A stretch of DNA of 64,000 nucleotides from Cytobacillus oceanisediminis 2691 (GCF_007678455.1 NZ_VEEP01000008.1:1-64000); one strand, 5' to 3'; counted from the stretch's first letter, positions 26,444 to 35,571 are shown. Notes: generated by a model from the sequence alone, not told the origin. Numbers and translations: made by a program.

Positions 26444-26670
26444 TTCCTCACCTCAAACACTCTCTTTGTCAGGTTTGTAACATTTTATTAGCTTGGTTGA
26501 GGATATATGCACGAAAAAAGCAATAGGGACAAGGTTTAGGTAAGTTTTTTGAAAAATTCAACTATTTTTTACAGAAAAACTTTCCTATATACCCATTTTT
26601 AGTACATAAAAACTTATTCCCGCACGAATTTTTGTAAAGGAGTTTATTTTTCATTGGGGGAGAAGCAGAC

Positions 26671-27459
26671 TTGATTACCTACAGACAGACTAGAAAACAG
26701 AGAATCAGAGAAGAAAAACGCAGAAAAACCTTAAAAAGGAATCGAAAATTAATTGGTGCAGCGGTAGCCGGATCGGTTGCGGCAGGATTGCTGATCGGGG
26801 TCGGCCAAAAGAAAACAGATGCGGTCGGATCCTTTTATACTGTGAAAAAAGGAGACACCCTCTACAGCCTGGCAAAGCAATATGATACCTCAGTTGAAAT
26901 GCTGAAAGAGGTTAATTCACTCCGTTCAGATTTCATTAGGACCGGCCAGAAACTTGAGGTGCCAGTAGAGGCAGAAGCAGGAACCTATATTGTTAAAAAA
27001 GGGGACACATTGTTTTCCCTGGCAAAGAAATATGGAGTGGCCATTACCGACTTGAAAAAGGAAAACAAATTGGTCACTGATTCCATCTATGTTGGACAAG
27101 CCTTATCCGTACCGACTCATGGTTATGATACACACGAAGAATTTTATGAAGTGAATGCTGGAGACACGTTATATAATATTTCCAAGCGGTTTGGAGTTAG
27201 CCTAAAAGAATTAAAAGACGCAAATGGGTTGAAGAAAGATATGGTGTTGATCGGCCAACACCTGCTCATCCCAGGTAACATTGAAGTTATGGAAGCAACC
27301 GTTAACGGAGCAGCCGATAATTTCACCGTCGAGTTCGAAACAGATGGGAAGGCGATACCTTTGAAGGTGTCATACGGTACGGCCCGGAAATATCAAGAGC
27401 TGGCCGGACAACAAGTCATTGTTACTTTTAAAAACGGGGCATTGATCAATATTCAATAA
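26671..27459 (+). CDS. Membrane-anchored triple-LysM protein
   Basis: 262 residues from TTG 26671 (GGGGGAG eight bases before). A very basic cytoplasmic start (RKQRIREEKRRKTLKRNRK) is followed by a membrane segment (about 29-46). Then three LysM domains: about 54-98 (FYTVKKGDTLYSLAKQY), 104-148 (YIVKKGDTLFSLAKKY) and 158-200 (YEVNAGDTLYNISKRF). The last 55 residues form a small beta-rich domain with no catalytic motif I recognise. LysM domains bind peptidoglycan N-acetylglucosamine, so this protein likely ties membrane to wall. It is transcribed away from spoIIID. Confidence 0.9.
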   Translation: MITYRQTRKQRIREEKRRKTLKRNRKLIGAAVAGSVAAGLLIGVGQKKTDAVGSFYTVKKGDTLYSLAKQYDTSVEMLKEVNSLRSDFIRTGQKLEVPVEAEAGTYIVKKGDTLFSLAKKYGVAITDLKKENKLVTDSIYVGQALSVPTHGYDTHEEFYEVNAGDTLYNISKRFGVSLKELKDANGLKKDMVLIGQHLLIPGNIEVMEATVNGAADNFTVEFETDGKAIPLKVSYGTARKYQELAGQQVIVTFKNGALINIQ

Positions 27460-27464
27460 TACAC

Positions 27465-27497
27465 AAAATGCTTAGAGGGATCTCTAAGCATTTTTTA
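27465..27497 (+). terminator. Convergent terminator after LysM gene
   Basis: AAAATGCTTAGAG, short loop, CTCTAAGCATTTT, then T. The stop codon of the opposing minus-strand gene lies inside the stem, so it probably ends both transcripts. Confidence 0.85.
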
Positions 27498-28017
27498 CTT
27501 GTCTTCTTGTATATTCATCAATTAAAAAGAAAATGGCCGAACATAATGTTGGCAACATGAAAACACCTGGTTCCATGTAGTCTGACAGTCCAAAAATCGC
27601 AGTAAGAAGTCCAAATCCGATGTGTATTGAACCAGATACCAGAGCACGAAACTTCTTGAACCGTCGAGAAACAAGCTCTGCGATGATAGAGGAGGGAATT
27701 CCATAACAGAAAATCCCGATACCGCTAAAGAAAAAGACAAGCATGAAGCCAACAAAAATTTCGTGGCCTAAATGTGCTATACTCTGCATGGCAGAAAAAA
27801 GCAGCAATCCGATCGAAAAAGCAAGTGAAGTATAAAGAGCCACTTTTATCTTTCTCAGTTTATTTTCGAACATAACCTCTCTCGCTGCCGGTATTATGAA
27901 TGTTAATCCAAAGATCGCAAGGACTACTTTTATATATCCAGGAATAGTAGATAAGTAAACAATAAGTAAGACCATAATAACAGAAAGATTAGGTATGATA
28001 TTTTGTATTTTTAACAT
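27484..28017 (-). CDS. Hypothetical polytopic membrane protein
   Basis: 177 residues from ATG 28017 with GAGGAAGGGTG upstream (an earlier ATG at 28062 overlaps the preceding gene). About five to six hydrophobic segments, for example NLSVIMVLLIVYLSTIPGY and VFFFSGIGIFCYG. Short basic loops between them, a basic C-terminus (YTRRQVKNA). I do not recognise a family and see no catalytic motif. It is the second gene of a two-gene unit with the 115-aa membrane protein, gap 35 nt, so the two probably act together at the membrane. Confidence 0.75.
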   Translation of the reverse strand: MLKIQNIIPNLSVIMVLLIVYLSTIPGYIKVVLAIFGLTFIIPAAREVMFENKLRKIKVALYTSLAFSIGLLLFSAMQSIAHLGHEIFVGFMLVFFFSGIGIFCYGIPSSIIAELVSRRFKKFRALVSGSIHIGFGLLTAIFGLSDYMEPGVFMLPTLCSAIFFLIDEYTRRQVKNA

Positions 28018-28052
28018 ATTACACCCTTCCTCTTGCTGAAATCGCACTCTTA

Positions 28053-28400
28053 CTATATCCATAGCAAATAATAAGCCCCTGCTGCTATCACAGAAAATGA
28101 CATCATTCCAAAACCTTTTTTATAGCTCACATCTATGAGTTCTAGGCCGCCATAAAACCAGCTAATGCAAATCAACGAGATACCGATATGCTGGATTATA
28201 GAAATCCATGTAATCATCCCCGTAAACATCAAAAGCATACCGATATGCCTAAATCCATCATCAAGATAATATAAGGGACTTTTCAAGGCTGCTTTTATTT
28301 CTGATTGTTCCTCTTTATCCAGTTTTCTATAAATCTTTATAAACCGGACGAGTGGTATTCCCCATAACAAAATTAAAAAGACAATCTGGACTACATCCAT
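28053..28400 (-). CDS. Hypothetical small membrane protein
   Basis: 115 residues with three or four membrane segments: residues about 3-21, 52-70, 72-88 and 98-114. The loop after the first segment is charged (YRKLDKEEQSEIKAALK). RBS GAGGG precedes the ATG. No family recognised. It is followed by the 177-aa membrane protein in the same direction; they look like a small operon. No nearby gene suggests a substrate. Confidence 0.75.
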   Translation of the reverse strand: MDVVQIVFLILLWGIPLVRFIKIYRKLDKEEQSEIKAALKSPLYYLDDGFRHIGMLLMFTGMITWISIIQHIGISLICISWFYGGLELIDVSYKKGFGMMSFSVIAAGAYYLLWI

Positions 28401-28500
28401 GCATTTCCCTCATTTACCTAATAAGTTGAAACAAACTTAGCAGGCGAAAGCAATAATCCACTGTTTTCATTTTACACATTATTCCATATTAATGAAACAA

Positions 28501-29166
28501 TCAAAACTGCATCGACCGCATCTGGCTATCGGTCGCTTTGATCAGCTCACCCCAGGTGGAATTTCCCCTGCCCTTGAACTGCTGCAGCAGCTCGGTGAAA
28601 AGATACGCCGTCGTCAATGCGTCGCCGATTGCGCTATGGCGGTCATAAATCCTTGTTCCGAATGCCATGGCGTATCGTTCCAAATCGCGCATATCGTAGG
28701 ATGGGGCAATGAAGCCGATCAGGTCAAGTGTATCGATGGTGAACAGCTTTTTCAGGGCCAGCTTTTCCCGTTTGAGCTCGCTTTTCAGCACGAGATGGTC
28801 GAAGCCGACATAGTGGCCGACAAGACATACCGCTTCGTGGGATTGAACATAATCAAAGAAATCGGAGATCGCTTCAGATGCCTTCGGCGCGCCAGCCACC
28901 TTTTCATTTGTAATCGACGTCAGCTCAATTATTTCCCGAGAAATTTGTCGCTCAGGGTTTACATATGTCTGAAAACGATCATTTTCCATCACCTTCAGGC
29001 CTTTTACCGGAACTCCACCTATTTCAATGAGCCGGTCAGAAGTCGCCACCTGAAAACCAGTCGTCTCCGTGTCGAAAACAATAAAAGAAAGATCATCGAT
29101 TCCAGTCGATAAAGGTATTTTTTCATACAAAAGCGGGCAGGAAATACTCCTTTTTTGAAAAAACAT
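28501..29166 (-). CDS. DnaQ-type 3'-5' exonuclease (DEDDh)
   Basis: 221 residues from ATG 29166 with AAAGGAGG upstream. The DEDDh exonuclease motifs are all present: FDTETTG (Exo I, Asp and Glu), VGHYVGFDH (Exo II) and RHSAIGDALTT (Exo III, His and Asp). It lacks helicase or polymerase domains, so it is a stand-alone epsilon-like exonuclease, probably acting on DNA 3' ends or small oligonucleotides. It lies 115 nt after the DUF294/CBS gene; the pairing of these two families beside sodium:solute symporters is common in bacteria. No signal peptide. Confidence 0.92.
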   Translation of the reverse strand: MFFQKRSISCPLLYEKIPLSTGIDDLSFIVFDTETTGFQVATSDRLIEIGGVPVKGLKVMENDRFQTYVNPERQISREIIELTSITNEKVAGAPKASEAISDFFDYVQSHEAVCLVGHYVGFDHLVLKSELKREKLALKKLFTIDTLDLIGFIAPSYDMRDLERYAMAFGTRIYDRHSAIGDALTTAYLFTELLQQFKGRGNSTWGELIKATDSQMRSMQF

Positions 29167-29185
29167 GCCAGCCTCCTTTCCACTT

Positions 29186-29268
29186 CGGTGCCTGGCACCG
29201 CCCAATTTTGACGAATCCAGTAACGATCAGGTTTACGTTCGCGTGATTTTCATGGTGCCTGTCACCAA
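29186..29268. repeat. REP-like palindromic repeat pair (GGTGCCTGGCACC)
   Basis: GGTGCCTGGCACCG at 29187 and TGGTGCCTGTCACCA at 29253 are near-perfect palindromes flanking about 50 bp in the gap between the DUF294/CBS and exonuclease genes. Such GGTGCCTG(G/A/T)CACC blocks are scattered in Bacillaceae genomes and look like REP elements. No transposase is next to it. Confidence 0.55.
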
Positions 29269-29281
29269 ACTTGTCGATTTC

Positions 29282-31162
29282 TCAGACTGAGAATCTAGCA
29301 TATACCATACCTTGTAGTTCGCGGAGTGTGCGCAGGCTCAGGATGAGTTCGTCTTTTTGTCTGGTGGACATGGTGGTGAATGATAGAATGGTGCTGCTTT
29401 CGCTATTTGTCCATCTTTGCCTGATATAGAGGTCAAGTACATGGCTGATGGCTTCTCTCAGGTCTTGTGTGAATCCTTCCGTAAAAACGCCTTTCTCCTT
29501 TAATGCTCCGATTTTCTCGAGGGGCATTCCCGGGATGCCGCCATAATACAGCGAAAGAATCTGCAGGCTGTGATGGAATGGGAACAAGACTTCTTTTTTC
29601 ATGTCGATGCTTTTCCGGCCGAGTCTGAACAGGGCGCGTATTGGTTCATCCAGAGTCGGGATTTCCTGCTCCTTTTCTGCCTGGACCATGCGATACAGGA
29701 ATATTTTAGAGCGGTCGAGCAGTTCGCCGATTTTTGCTTCGAATTCCTTGTTCAGTTGTTCGCTTCCAACCGCAAATCGATAAGAGAAAAAATTCTGGGC
29801 CAGCAGGATATTCTCATTCGTCGATTGCAGCATCCACTTTCGGACACGCTCCTGCCATTGCAGCACCGTCCCTCTCCACTGTTCTTCACTCGACATCATC
29901 AGACCTTTGCAGCGGGCAAAGCCTGCGGTCTCGAGCTTGGCGGTGATTTCCCCGCCTAATTTTTCAAAATAGCCATGTTCCTTCGTATCGGCATATACAA
30001 GAAAATGATCCTGGTCTGTCAGCATGAACTGCTCACCGCGGCCCGCAGATCCCATCAAGTAGAACGCAAACGGTACAGGCGGCTCCCCAACTGCCTCAAC
30101 AGATAGCTCCACTGCCCTGCCGATCAATCTATCATACAGTTTTGTCACGATATCTAGCAGCGCCAGTGAAGGAACAGAGTCCCGCATCAATGTATCGGTA
30201 ATTTCATAGATTGCGGCTTTAACCTCAGGCAGGCTCGCTTCATTTTCCCCCTCGATTTTCTTGATTGTCCTCATCACACTGTCATTCTTTTTTCTAAGCA
30301 AGTCGGTTAATGTAACAATCCCAGACACCTGGCCATCGTCAACGACCGGCAAATGCTTGATGCCATTCAAAAGCATTTCTGAAAATGCATCATAATAATA
30401 AGAGAACCTTGAGATCGTCACCGGGTCCTCAGTCATGACGAGTCTGGATGGTTCATCAAATGACAGACCCTCTGCCACCACCCGGCCGACGATGTCCCGC
30501 TCGGTGATGATTCCTTTCAGTTCTTGTTGTTCCAGTACCAGCACGGAGCTTGTTTTATGCTCGGACATTTTCAGGGCAGTGTCCTTTATGCTTGTTTCCG
30601 GGGAAACGGAGACGATGCTCTCCGACATCATGTCCTGCACCCTTGCTAGAATCGTCTCGCCTTCGCCGATTCCCCTGGCCATCTTCACCTGCTCTGCAAG
30701 CGATCCATACACATCTTTTAGCCGGATTGACACCTGGGTCAGCAGATAGTCATGGACATCCTGGTCATCCCATCTCTTTGCCAGAACGGAAAAAGGAATC
30801 AGCAGGGCCCGGACATCATCAACTGCCCTGACCTCAACATTGGTTTGTGATTTATCGGCCTTCGTAAATCCGAGGAATTCCGCGAGGCTTGAAAAACCGA
30901 CGATTTCCCCTTTTTGGATGACCTCCAATATTTCTTCCTGCCCGGCGGCATTTTTTACGAATACCTCGGCGATTCCTTGTAAAATCAACAAAAGCCCCTG
31001 GCGTGGTGTGTCCGCCTGGAGCATCATTTCCCTTTTCCCATAAGAAAATGCTCCACATTCCTCGACAAGGGAAAGGGCCGTGCGTTCATCCAACCCCTGA
31101 AACAGGGGATGGAACTGCACGGCCTTCCAGATTTCTTTATAGAGCTTTTGTTCCATCATCAT
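29282..31162 (-). CDS. cNMP-binding / CBS / DUF294 nucleotidyltransferase-like protein
   Basis: 626 residues. Order: cyclic-nucleotide-binding fold (about 10-150, GLLLILQGIAEVFVK), CBS pair (about 175-300, with IKDTALKMSEHKTSSVLVL and ITERDIVGRVVAEG), DUF294 putative nucleotidyltransferase (about 330-470, GSAGRGEQFMLTDQDH, the GS-x10-D-x-D-like site), and DUF294 C-terminal helical domain to the end. It resembles GlnD-like regulators; the modified target is unknown. It overlaps the symporter gene by 26 nt, so the two are coupled, and the family is often found with symporters of this subfamily. The start is one of three successive ATG codons. Confidence 0.92.
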   Translation of the reverse strand: MMMEQKLYKEIWKAVQFHPLFQGLDERTALSLVEECGAFSYGKREMMLQADTPRQGLLLILQGIAEVFVKNAAGQEEILEVIQKGEIVGFSSLAEFLGFTKADKSQTNVEVRAVDDVRALLIPFSVLAKRWDDQDVHDYLLTQVSIRLKDVYGSLAEQVKMARGIGEGETILARVQDMMSESIVSVSPETSIKDTALKMSEHKTSSVLVLEQQELKGIITERDIVGRVVAEGLSFDEPSRLVMTEDPVTISRFSYYYDAFSEMLLNGIKHLPVVDDGQVSGIVTLTDLLRKKNDSVMRTIKKIEGENEASLPEVKAAIYEITDTLMRDSVPSLALLDIVTKLYDRLIGRAVELSVEAVGEPPVPFAFYLMGSAGRGEQFMLTDQDHFLVYADTKEHGYFEKLGGEITAKLETAGFARCKGLMMSSEEQWRGTVLQWQERVRKWMLQSTNENILLAQNFFSYRFAVGSEQLNKEFEAKIGELLDRSKIFLYRMVQAEKEQEIPTLDEPIRALFRLGRKSIDMKKEVLFPFHHSLQILSLYYGGIPGMPLEKIGALKEKGVFTEGFTQDLREAISHVLDLYIRQRWTNSESSTILSFTTMSTRQKDELILSLRTLRELQGMVYARFSV

Positions 31163-32807
31163 TCATCCAGACTTCGCCATTCTTGTAAGACATCTGTTCA
31201 GGATAACGAAGGTCGAGGACTTCTTCCTGAATTTTTTGCGATGGAGCCGGAGTGGCAAGCGATACGATCACGTTTGCTAAAATCGCAGCTGTAGCGCCGA
31301 ATACTCCTGCACCGGTGTCGATAATGCCAAGAATCGTATAGCCGCCGTACTTTGCGGCGAAAATATATCCCAATGTCACGGCCAGACCGACGACCATGCC
31401 GGCGATGACACCCTGTGCATTGGAACGCTTCCACCAGACACCAAGGATTAGTGCCGGGAAGAATGTACCGCTGGCAAGCGCAAACGCCCAGGCCACGATC
31501 TGCGTAATCGCCCCAGGAGGGTTAAGGGCAATCAGGCCTGCAAATAAAGTCGCTACAACGATCGAGATACGCGCTACGTTCAGACGCGTTTTTTCAGTAG
31601 CATTTGGCTTCATGACTCGGTAATAGATATCGTGCGCAAACGCTGAGGAAATGGCGATCATCAAGCCTCCTGCTGTAGAAAGGGCTGCAGCCATAGCGCC
31701 TGCCGCTACAAGGCCGATGACGAATACGCCAAGGTTGGCGATTTCAGGCGTCGCCATTACGACGATATCGTTGGAGATGATCAATTCACTCCATTGCAGG
31801 ACTCCATCGCCGTTTCCGTCGGCAACCTGAAGCTTGCCAGTATCGACCCAGGTTTTCGTCCATGCAGGAAGCTCGCTGATTTTGCTGCCGGCTACTTTTG
31901 TCATCAGGATGAAACGTGAAAATGCCGCATACGCAGGTGCAGACAGGTAAAGCAAGCCGATGAAAAGAAGTGCCCAGGCGCCTGACCAGCGAGCAGCCTT
32001 CATCGTAGAAACCGTATAGAAACGGACGATTACGTGCGGAAGTCCCGCCGTACCGGCCATCAATGTGAACATAAGGGCAAGGAACTGCCATTTTGTGCCG
32101 TTCGTGAATGGTGCAAAATATTCGGAAATGCCAAGCTCACGGTCGAGTTCACCCATTTTCCCGACCAGTTCGCCGTAAGAAAGCCATGGCAGCGGGCTGC
32201 TCGTGATTTGCAGGGACATGAAGATAACCGGAATCAGGTAGGCAATGATCAAAATGATATACTGAGCAACTTGTGTCCAGGTAATTCCTTTCATACCTCC
32301 GAAAGCAGCATAGAATGCAATCAGGACAACCCCGATCATCGTGCCAACCTTTGCATCGATTTCGAAAAGGCGCCCGATCACCACGCCGGAACCGGAAAGC
32401 TGGCCGATTGAATACGTGAAGCTGATGATGATTGTTGAAATGGCCGCAATAACGCGTGCTGTATGGCTGTTGAAGCGGTCACCGATGAATTCAGGAACCG
32501 TGTATCGCCCATACTTCCTGAGCTGCGGTGCAAGCAGGAAGGTCAGAAGCAAATATCCGCCCGTCCAGCCCATGATATACGCCAGGCCGTCATAGCCGAG
32601 CAGCATGATCGTACCGGCCATCCCGATAAAGGAAGCGGCACTCATCCAGTCAGCTCCGATTGCCATGCCGTTGAAAATTGGCGGTACTCCGCGGCTGGCA
32701 ACATAGAAGTCTGACGTTTGTTTAGCTGTATTGTAGACCGCAATCCCGATATACAAACCGAATGTAGCTAAAATAATAGATAATGAGACCAAGAATTGTG
32801 TATCCAA
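31137..32807 (-). CDS. Sodium:solute symporter (SSS family, acetate-permease-like)
   Basis: 556 residues, about 13 membrane segments, with SSS-family marks such as the SRGVPPIFNGMAIGADWMSA block and GQLSGSGVVIG. It most resembles the VC_2705-type subfamily that has a separate small subunit, which is the next gene upstream (32853-33155). Likely moves a monocarboxylate such as acetate with sodium; substrate not provable here. A long loop (about 318-350) contains DGNGDGVLQWSE (330-341), matching the EF-hand calcium loop Dx[DN]xDGxLxxxE. Overlaps the DUF294/CBS gene. Confidence 0.92.
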   Translation of the reverse strand: MDTQFLVSLSIILATFGLYIGIAVYNTAKQTSDFYVASRGVPPIFNGMAIGADWMSAASFIGMAGTIMLLGYDGLAYIMGWTGGYLLLTFLLAPQLRKYGRYTVPEFIGDRFNSHTARVIAAISTIIISFTYSIGQLSGSGVVIGRLFEIDAKVGTMIGVVLIAFYAAFGGMKGITWTQVAQYIILIIAYLIPVIFMSLQITSSPLPWLSYGELVGKMGELDRELGISEYFAPFTNGTKWQFLALMFTLMAGTAGLPHVIVRFYTVSTMKAARWSGAWALLFIGLLYLSAPAYAAFSRFILMTKVAGSKISELPAWTKTWVDTGKLQVADGNGDGVLQWSELIISNDIVVMATPEIANLGVFVIGLVAAGAMAAALSTAGGLMIAISSAFAHDIYYRVMKPNATEKTRLNVARISIVVATLFAGLIALNPPGAITQIVAWAFALASGTFFPALILGVWWKRSNAQGVIAGMVVGLAVTLGYIFAAKYGGYTILGIIDTGAGVFGATAAILANVIVSLATPAPSQKIQEEVLDLRYPEQMSYKNGEVWMNDDGTKAL

Positions 32808-32852
32808 AGTTCTCCCCCTTATTCAAACGCTCTTTTTGTCATTTCCAAAGAC

Positions 32853-33155
32853 TTAATGGTCCAGGCTCTTTCCTTCGTTCAGCTTTACATTCTTCTCTTC
32901 GTCAATTCCATACTTCTTGTCGATGCTGTCGCTAAGCTTGGCGTTGACAAACAGCAGGATGATGAACGTCACAACCGCACCCTGGGCTCCCATGAAGTAG
33001 TGGAACGGGAAGCCGCCGATTGAAATCTCGCTCAGAGGCTCGGCAATCAACACTGCACCGAACGAAACGAGAAACCAGATGACGAAATAAACGATCATGT
33101 TACGGGTTTTTTCACGGAAATACGCGTCAGCAACTGACTTATCAATTTTCTTCAC
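32853..33155 (-). CDS. Symporter small subunit (DUF4212 type)
   Basis: 100 residues from GTG 33155 with AAGGGGTG upstream. Two membrane segments (about 20-40 and 58-76) with a conserved-looking start (ADAYFREKTRNMIVYFVIWF) and a middle FHYFMGAQGAVVTFIILLF. This is the TIGR03647 / DUF4212 pattern: a small hydrophobic protein encoded just before an SSS symporter and thought to be its small subunit. It lies 45 nt upstream of the symporter gene in the same direction. Confidence 0.92.
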   Translation of the reverse strand: MKKIDKSVADAYFREKTRNMIVYFVIWFLVSFGAVLIAEPLSEISIGGFPFHYFMGAQGAVVTFIILLFVNAKLSDSIDKKYGIDEEKNVKLNEGKSLDH

Positions 33156-33223
33156 ATTTACACCCCTTTGGTTTTGCTAATCCCCTTTTTATATTCCTTC
33201 ATGATGGACGGTCACAGCCTATC

Positions 33224-33253
33224 ATTCTAAAAGCTTCCCCACTCCTTTTTCAA
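33224..33253 (-). promoter_or_regulatory. Candidate sigma-A promoter of symporter operon
   Basis: Minus-strand TTGAAA, 18 bases, TAGAAT, about 70 nt before the small-subunit start. Confidence 0.45.
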
Positions 33254-33315
33254 ATTTTGATTATATGAACCCTGCGCCAGGCAAGGTTGATACCGATTTG
33301 TTTACGGAAAAAAAT

Positions 33316-33498
33316 TTAGCTCAGACTGAAGATGAACTTTAACGTTTCGAAAAATGGGGCCGGGACCATGATGATCTGGATGAGGAAGTAGAGAAAGATG
33401 CTCAGGAATGGGATTGCCAGAAAAACCACCTTGTTTTTCCGTAAACCCATGAATAGACTGATGCCGGTAATCACCAGCAGGCCAATTAAAATAATCAA
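33316..33498 (-). CDS. Small two-segment membrane protein, TTG start
   Basis: 60 residues from TTG 33498, seven bases after GGAGGG; an ATG at 33528 has no RBS. Two hydrophobic stretches, IILIGLLVITGISLFMG and VFLAIPFLSIFLYFLIQIIM, separated by a basic turn (LRKNKV). No family recognised. It lies upstream of the symporter operon in the same direction and has a good promoter with a possible CcpA site, so it may be expressed with carbon-source control. Confidence 0.7.
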   Translation of the reverse strand: MIILIGLLVITGISLFMGLRKNKVVFLAIPFLSIFLYFLIQIIMVPAPFFETLKFIFSLS

Positions 33499-33557
33499 GT
33501 AAATCCCTCCAACTCTTAAATATGTCATTTAACTAAATCTTTAGAAAATTTAATTTA

Positions 33558-33586
33558 ATTATCCATATAATGTCCAGGCTGGTCAA
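33558..33586 (-). promoter_or_regulatory. Sigma-A promoter of small membrane gene
   Basis: Minus-strand TTGACC, 17 bases, GATAAT, with AT-rich flanks; about 60 nt before the TTG start at 33498. Confidence 0.6.
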
Positions 33587-33604
33587 TACATTATGTTTAA
33601 AAAA

Positions 33605-33618
33605 TGTAATCGCTTACT
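33605..33618 (-). promoter_or_regulatory. Candidate CcpA cre site
   Basis: TGTAATCGCTTACT fits the cre consensus TGWAANCGNTNWCA at all but the last position. It lies about 20 bases upstream of the -35 of the promoter at 33558-33586, a position seen where CcpA activates (as at ackA). Confidence 0.45.
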
Positions 33619-33762
33619 ATGTCGATATTTTTCATACCGTGGTAAATTCGTCAGTAACAGTAAGGGTTTATAAGGATTACAGGCTAAGGAGTTTGTCGAA
33701 AAAATTTTTTTCTGCTTGTTTCCAGAGAAATGGACTGTTTGTAATGATTTTACAGAATAGCA

Positions 33763-33792
33763 AAAAGGAACACTCGTGATGGAGTGTTCCTT
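33763..33792 (-). terminator. Rho-independent terminator after ggt
   Basis: Minus strand AAGGAACACTC, short loop, GAGTGTTCC followed by TTTTT, directly after the gamma-glutamyltransferase stop. Confidence 0.85.
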
Positions 33793-33807
33793 CATTAGAC
33801 TATAATA

Positions 33808-35412
33808 TTACCAGCAGGCAATGGCACCGTCAGTTCTCATTTCGGTTCCGCCGGTCAGGACGCCCGTCTTTGGATCACGAATAATAACCTGGCCTCGGCC
33901 GAAACCTCCTCCATCGTACGCCACCTTCATCTGATGCCCTCGTCTAGCTAGTTCTTTGACGATATGGTTTGGGAAATGATGCTCTGCTTCAATCTGTTTT
34001 CCGCTAGTCCATTGCCAGCGAGGTGCATCCAGCGCAGCCTGCGGATTCATTCCGAAATCAATCATATTCATCGCAACCTGGACATGACCCTGTGGCTGCA
34101 TATAGCCGCCCATTACGCCGAATGGGCCGACTGCCTGGCCATCCTTCGTGATGAATCCCGGAATGATTGTATGGTACGTCTTTTTGCCAGGAGCAAGTGC
34201 ATTCGCATGAGTGGGGTCAAGCGAGAAATCATGTCCGCGGTTTTGCAGGCCGATGCCTGTTCCCGGAACGACCACACCAGAGCCGAAGCCCATATAGTTG
34301 CTCTGGATGAACGAAACCATGTTGCCTTCGCCATCCGCTGTAGAAAGATAGACCGTTCCTCCTTTTGGAAGTGAACCCGGTTCAGGCATTCTTGCTTCAT
34401 CGGAAATTTTAGCTCGCGCTTCCTCACCATACTGCTCTGATAACAGGTCCGCTACCTTCGCCTGCATCGTCTTAGGGTCGGTGACATACTCCTTTCCATC
34501 CGTGAACGCCTGCTTCATCGCTTCCAGCTGCAGGTGGACTCCACGGACATCATCACGATGAGTAAACTCGTATCCTTTTAAAATATTCAATGCCATCAAA
34601 GCTACGATTCCCTGCCCGTTCGGCGGGATTTCCCAGACCTCGTGCCCGCGGTAGGATACTGAGATGGGCTCTACCCATTCCGGATGATAGTTTTCAAGAT
34701 CAGTCTTACTTAAGAATGCGCCAGCTTTCTTAGAGGCAGCGGCAATTTTTTCAGCAAGTGCGCCGCGGTAAAAGCTTTCACCATTCGTTTCGGCGATTTC
34801 CTGGAGTGTATTCGCATGGTCTTCCGATTTCCACATCTCACCGGCGTCAGGCACTCTGCCTTCAGGAGCGAAGATACGGAACCACTCATCGTATTCCTCG
34901 CCCTGAAAACGGCTCTTGTAGGCGTTATAAGCACCCTTCCAATATTTTGCGAGAATCGGAGTCAGCGGATAGCCATTGCGAGCATATTCGATTGCCGGCT
35001 GCAAAACTTCGGTTAGCGGCAGACGCCCGAACCTCTTTGACAACTCCGCCCAGGCAGATGGCGCCCCCGGAACCGTGACCGGAATCCAGCCATGCGAAGG
35101 CATTTTTTCATGGCCAAGCTCTTTTACTTTTTCAATCGAAATCGATTGCGGTGCAGGACCGCTCGCATTCAGGCCATAAAGCTTGTCTTTTACCCAGACG
35201 AGCGCGAACGCGTCGCCGCCAATCCCGTTTGAAGTTGGTTCAACGACCGTCAGGCATGCTGCTGTTGCAATCGCCGCATCAATCGCGTTGCCGCCCTTTT
35301 TTAAAATATCCAGCCCAGCCTGCGCAGCAAGGGGCTGTGATGTAGCGACCATCCCATTGCGCGCTACCGCCGCCATTCGCTGGGACGGATATGGATATGT
35401 ATGCAAAGACAT
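33808..35412 (-). CDS. Gamma-glutamyltransferase family protein (YwrD-like)
   Basis: 534 residues, an N-terminal nucleophile hydrolase that should self-cleave before Thr353 (GGTVYLSTADGEGN). Family marks: GGNAIDAAIA (residues 40-49), GIGGDAF near 63, PPNGQG near 263, and the glycine-rich end GGTEMRTDGAIACW. No signal peptide, so it is cytoplasmic, like B. subtilis YwrD and unlike the secreted Ggt. It could hydrolyse glutathione or other gamma-glutamyl or acyl-amide compounds. It is a single gene with its own terminator, start ATG with GGGGG upstream. Confidence 0.92.
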   Translation of the reverse strand: MSLHTYPYPSQRMAAVARNGMVATSQPLAAQAGLDILKKGGNAIDAAIATAACLTVVEPTSNGIGGDAFALVWVKDKLYGLNASGPAPQSISIEKVKELGHEKMPSHGWIPVTVPGAPSAWAELSKRFGRLPLTEVLQPAIEYARNGYPLTPILAKYWKGAYNAYKSRFQGEEYDEWFRIFAPEGRVPDAGEMWKSEDHANTLQEIAETNGESFYRGALAEKIAAASKKAGAFLSKTDLENYHPEWVEPISVSYRGHEVWEIPPNGQGIVALMALNILKGYEFTHRDDVRGVHLQLEAMKQAFTDGKEYVTDPKTMQAKVADLLSEQYGEEARAKISDEARMPEPGSLPKGGTVYLSTADGEGNMVSFIQSNYMGFGSGVVVPGTGIGLQNRGHDFSLDPTHANALAPGKKTYHTIIPGFITKDGQAVGPFGVMGGYMQPQGHVQVAMNMIDFGMNPQAALDAPRWQWTSGKQIEAEHHFPNHIVKELARRGHQMKVAYDGGGFGRGQVIIRDPKTGVLTGGTEMRTDGAIACW

Positions 35413-35538
35413 TTGAATTCCCCCAATATTTTTTCGTCTTACGAAATATTATACCAAGATAATTGAAAATTCTAAATAAAAATATACTAGGGACTAAATT
35501 TCGACCAACAATGGAACTGGCTAATTGATTTGCTATAA

Positions 35539-35570
35539 ATAAAAAAGCCCGGCCAGTATCGGCCAGACTT
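35539..35570 (-). terminator. Rho-independent terminator after PBP gene
   Basis: Minus strand AAGTCTGGCC, GATACT, GGCCGGGCTT then T-run, starting just past the stop codon. Confidence 0.85.
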
Positions 35571-35571
35571 C

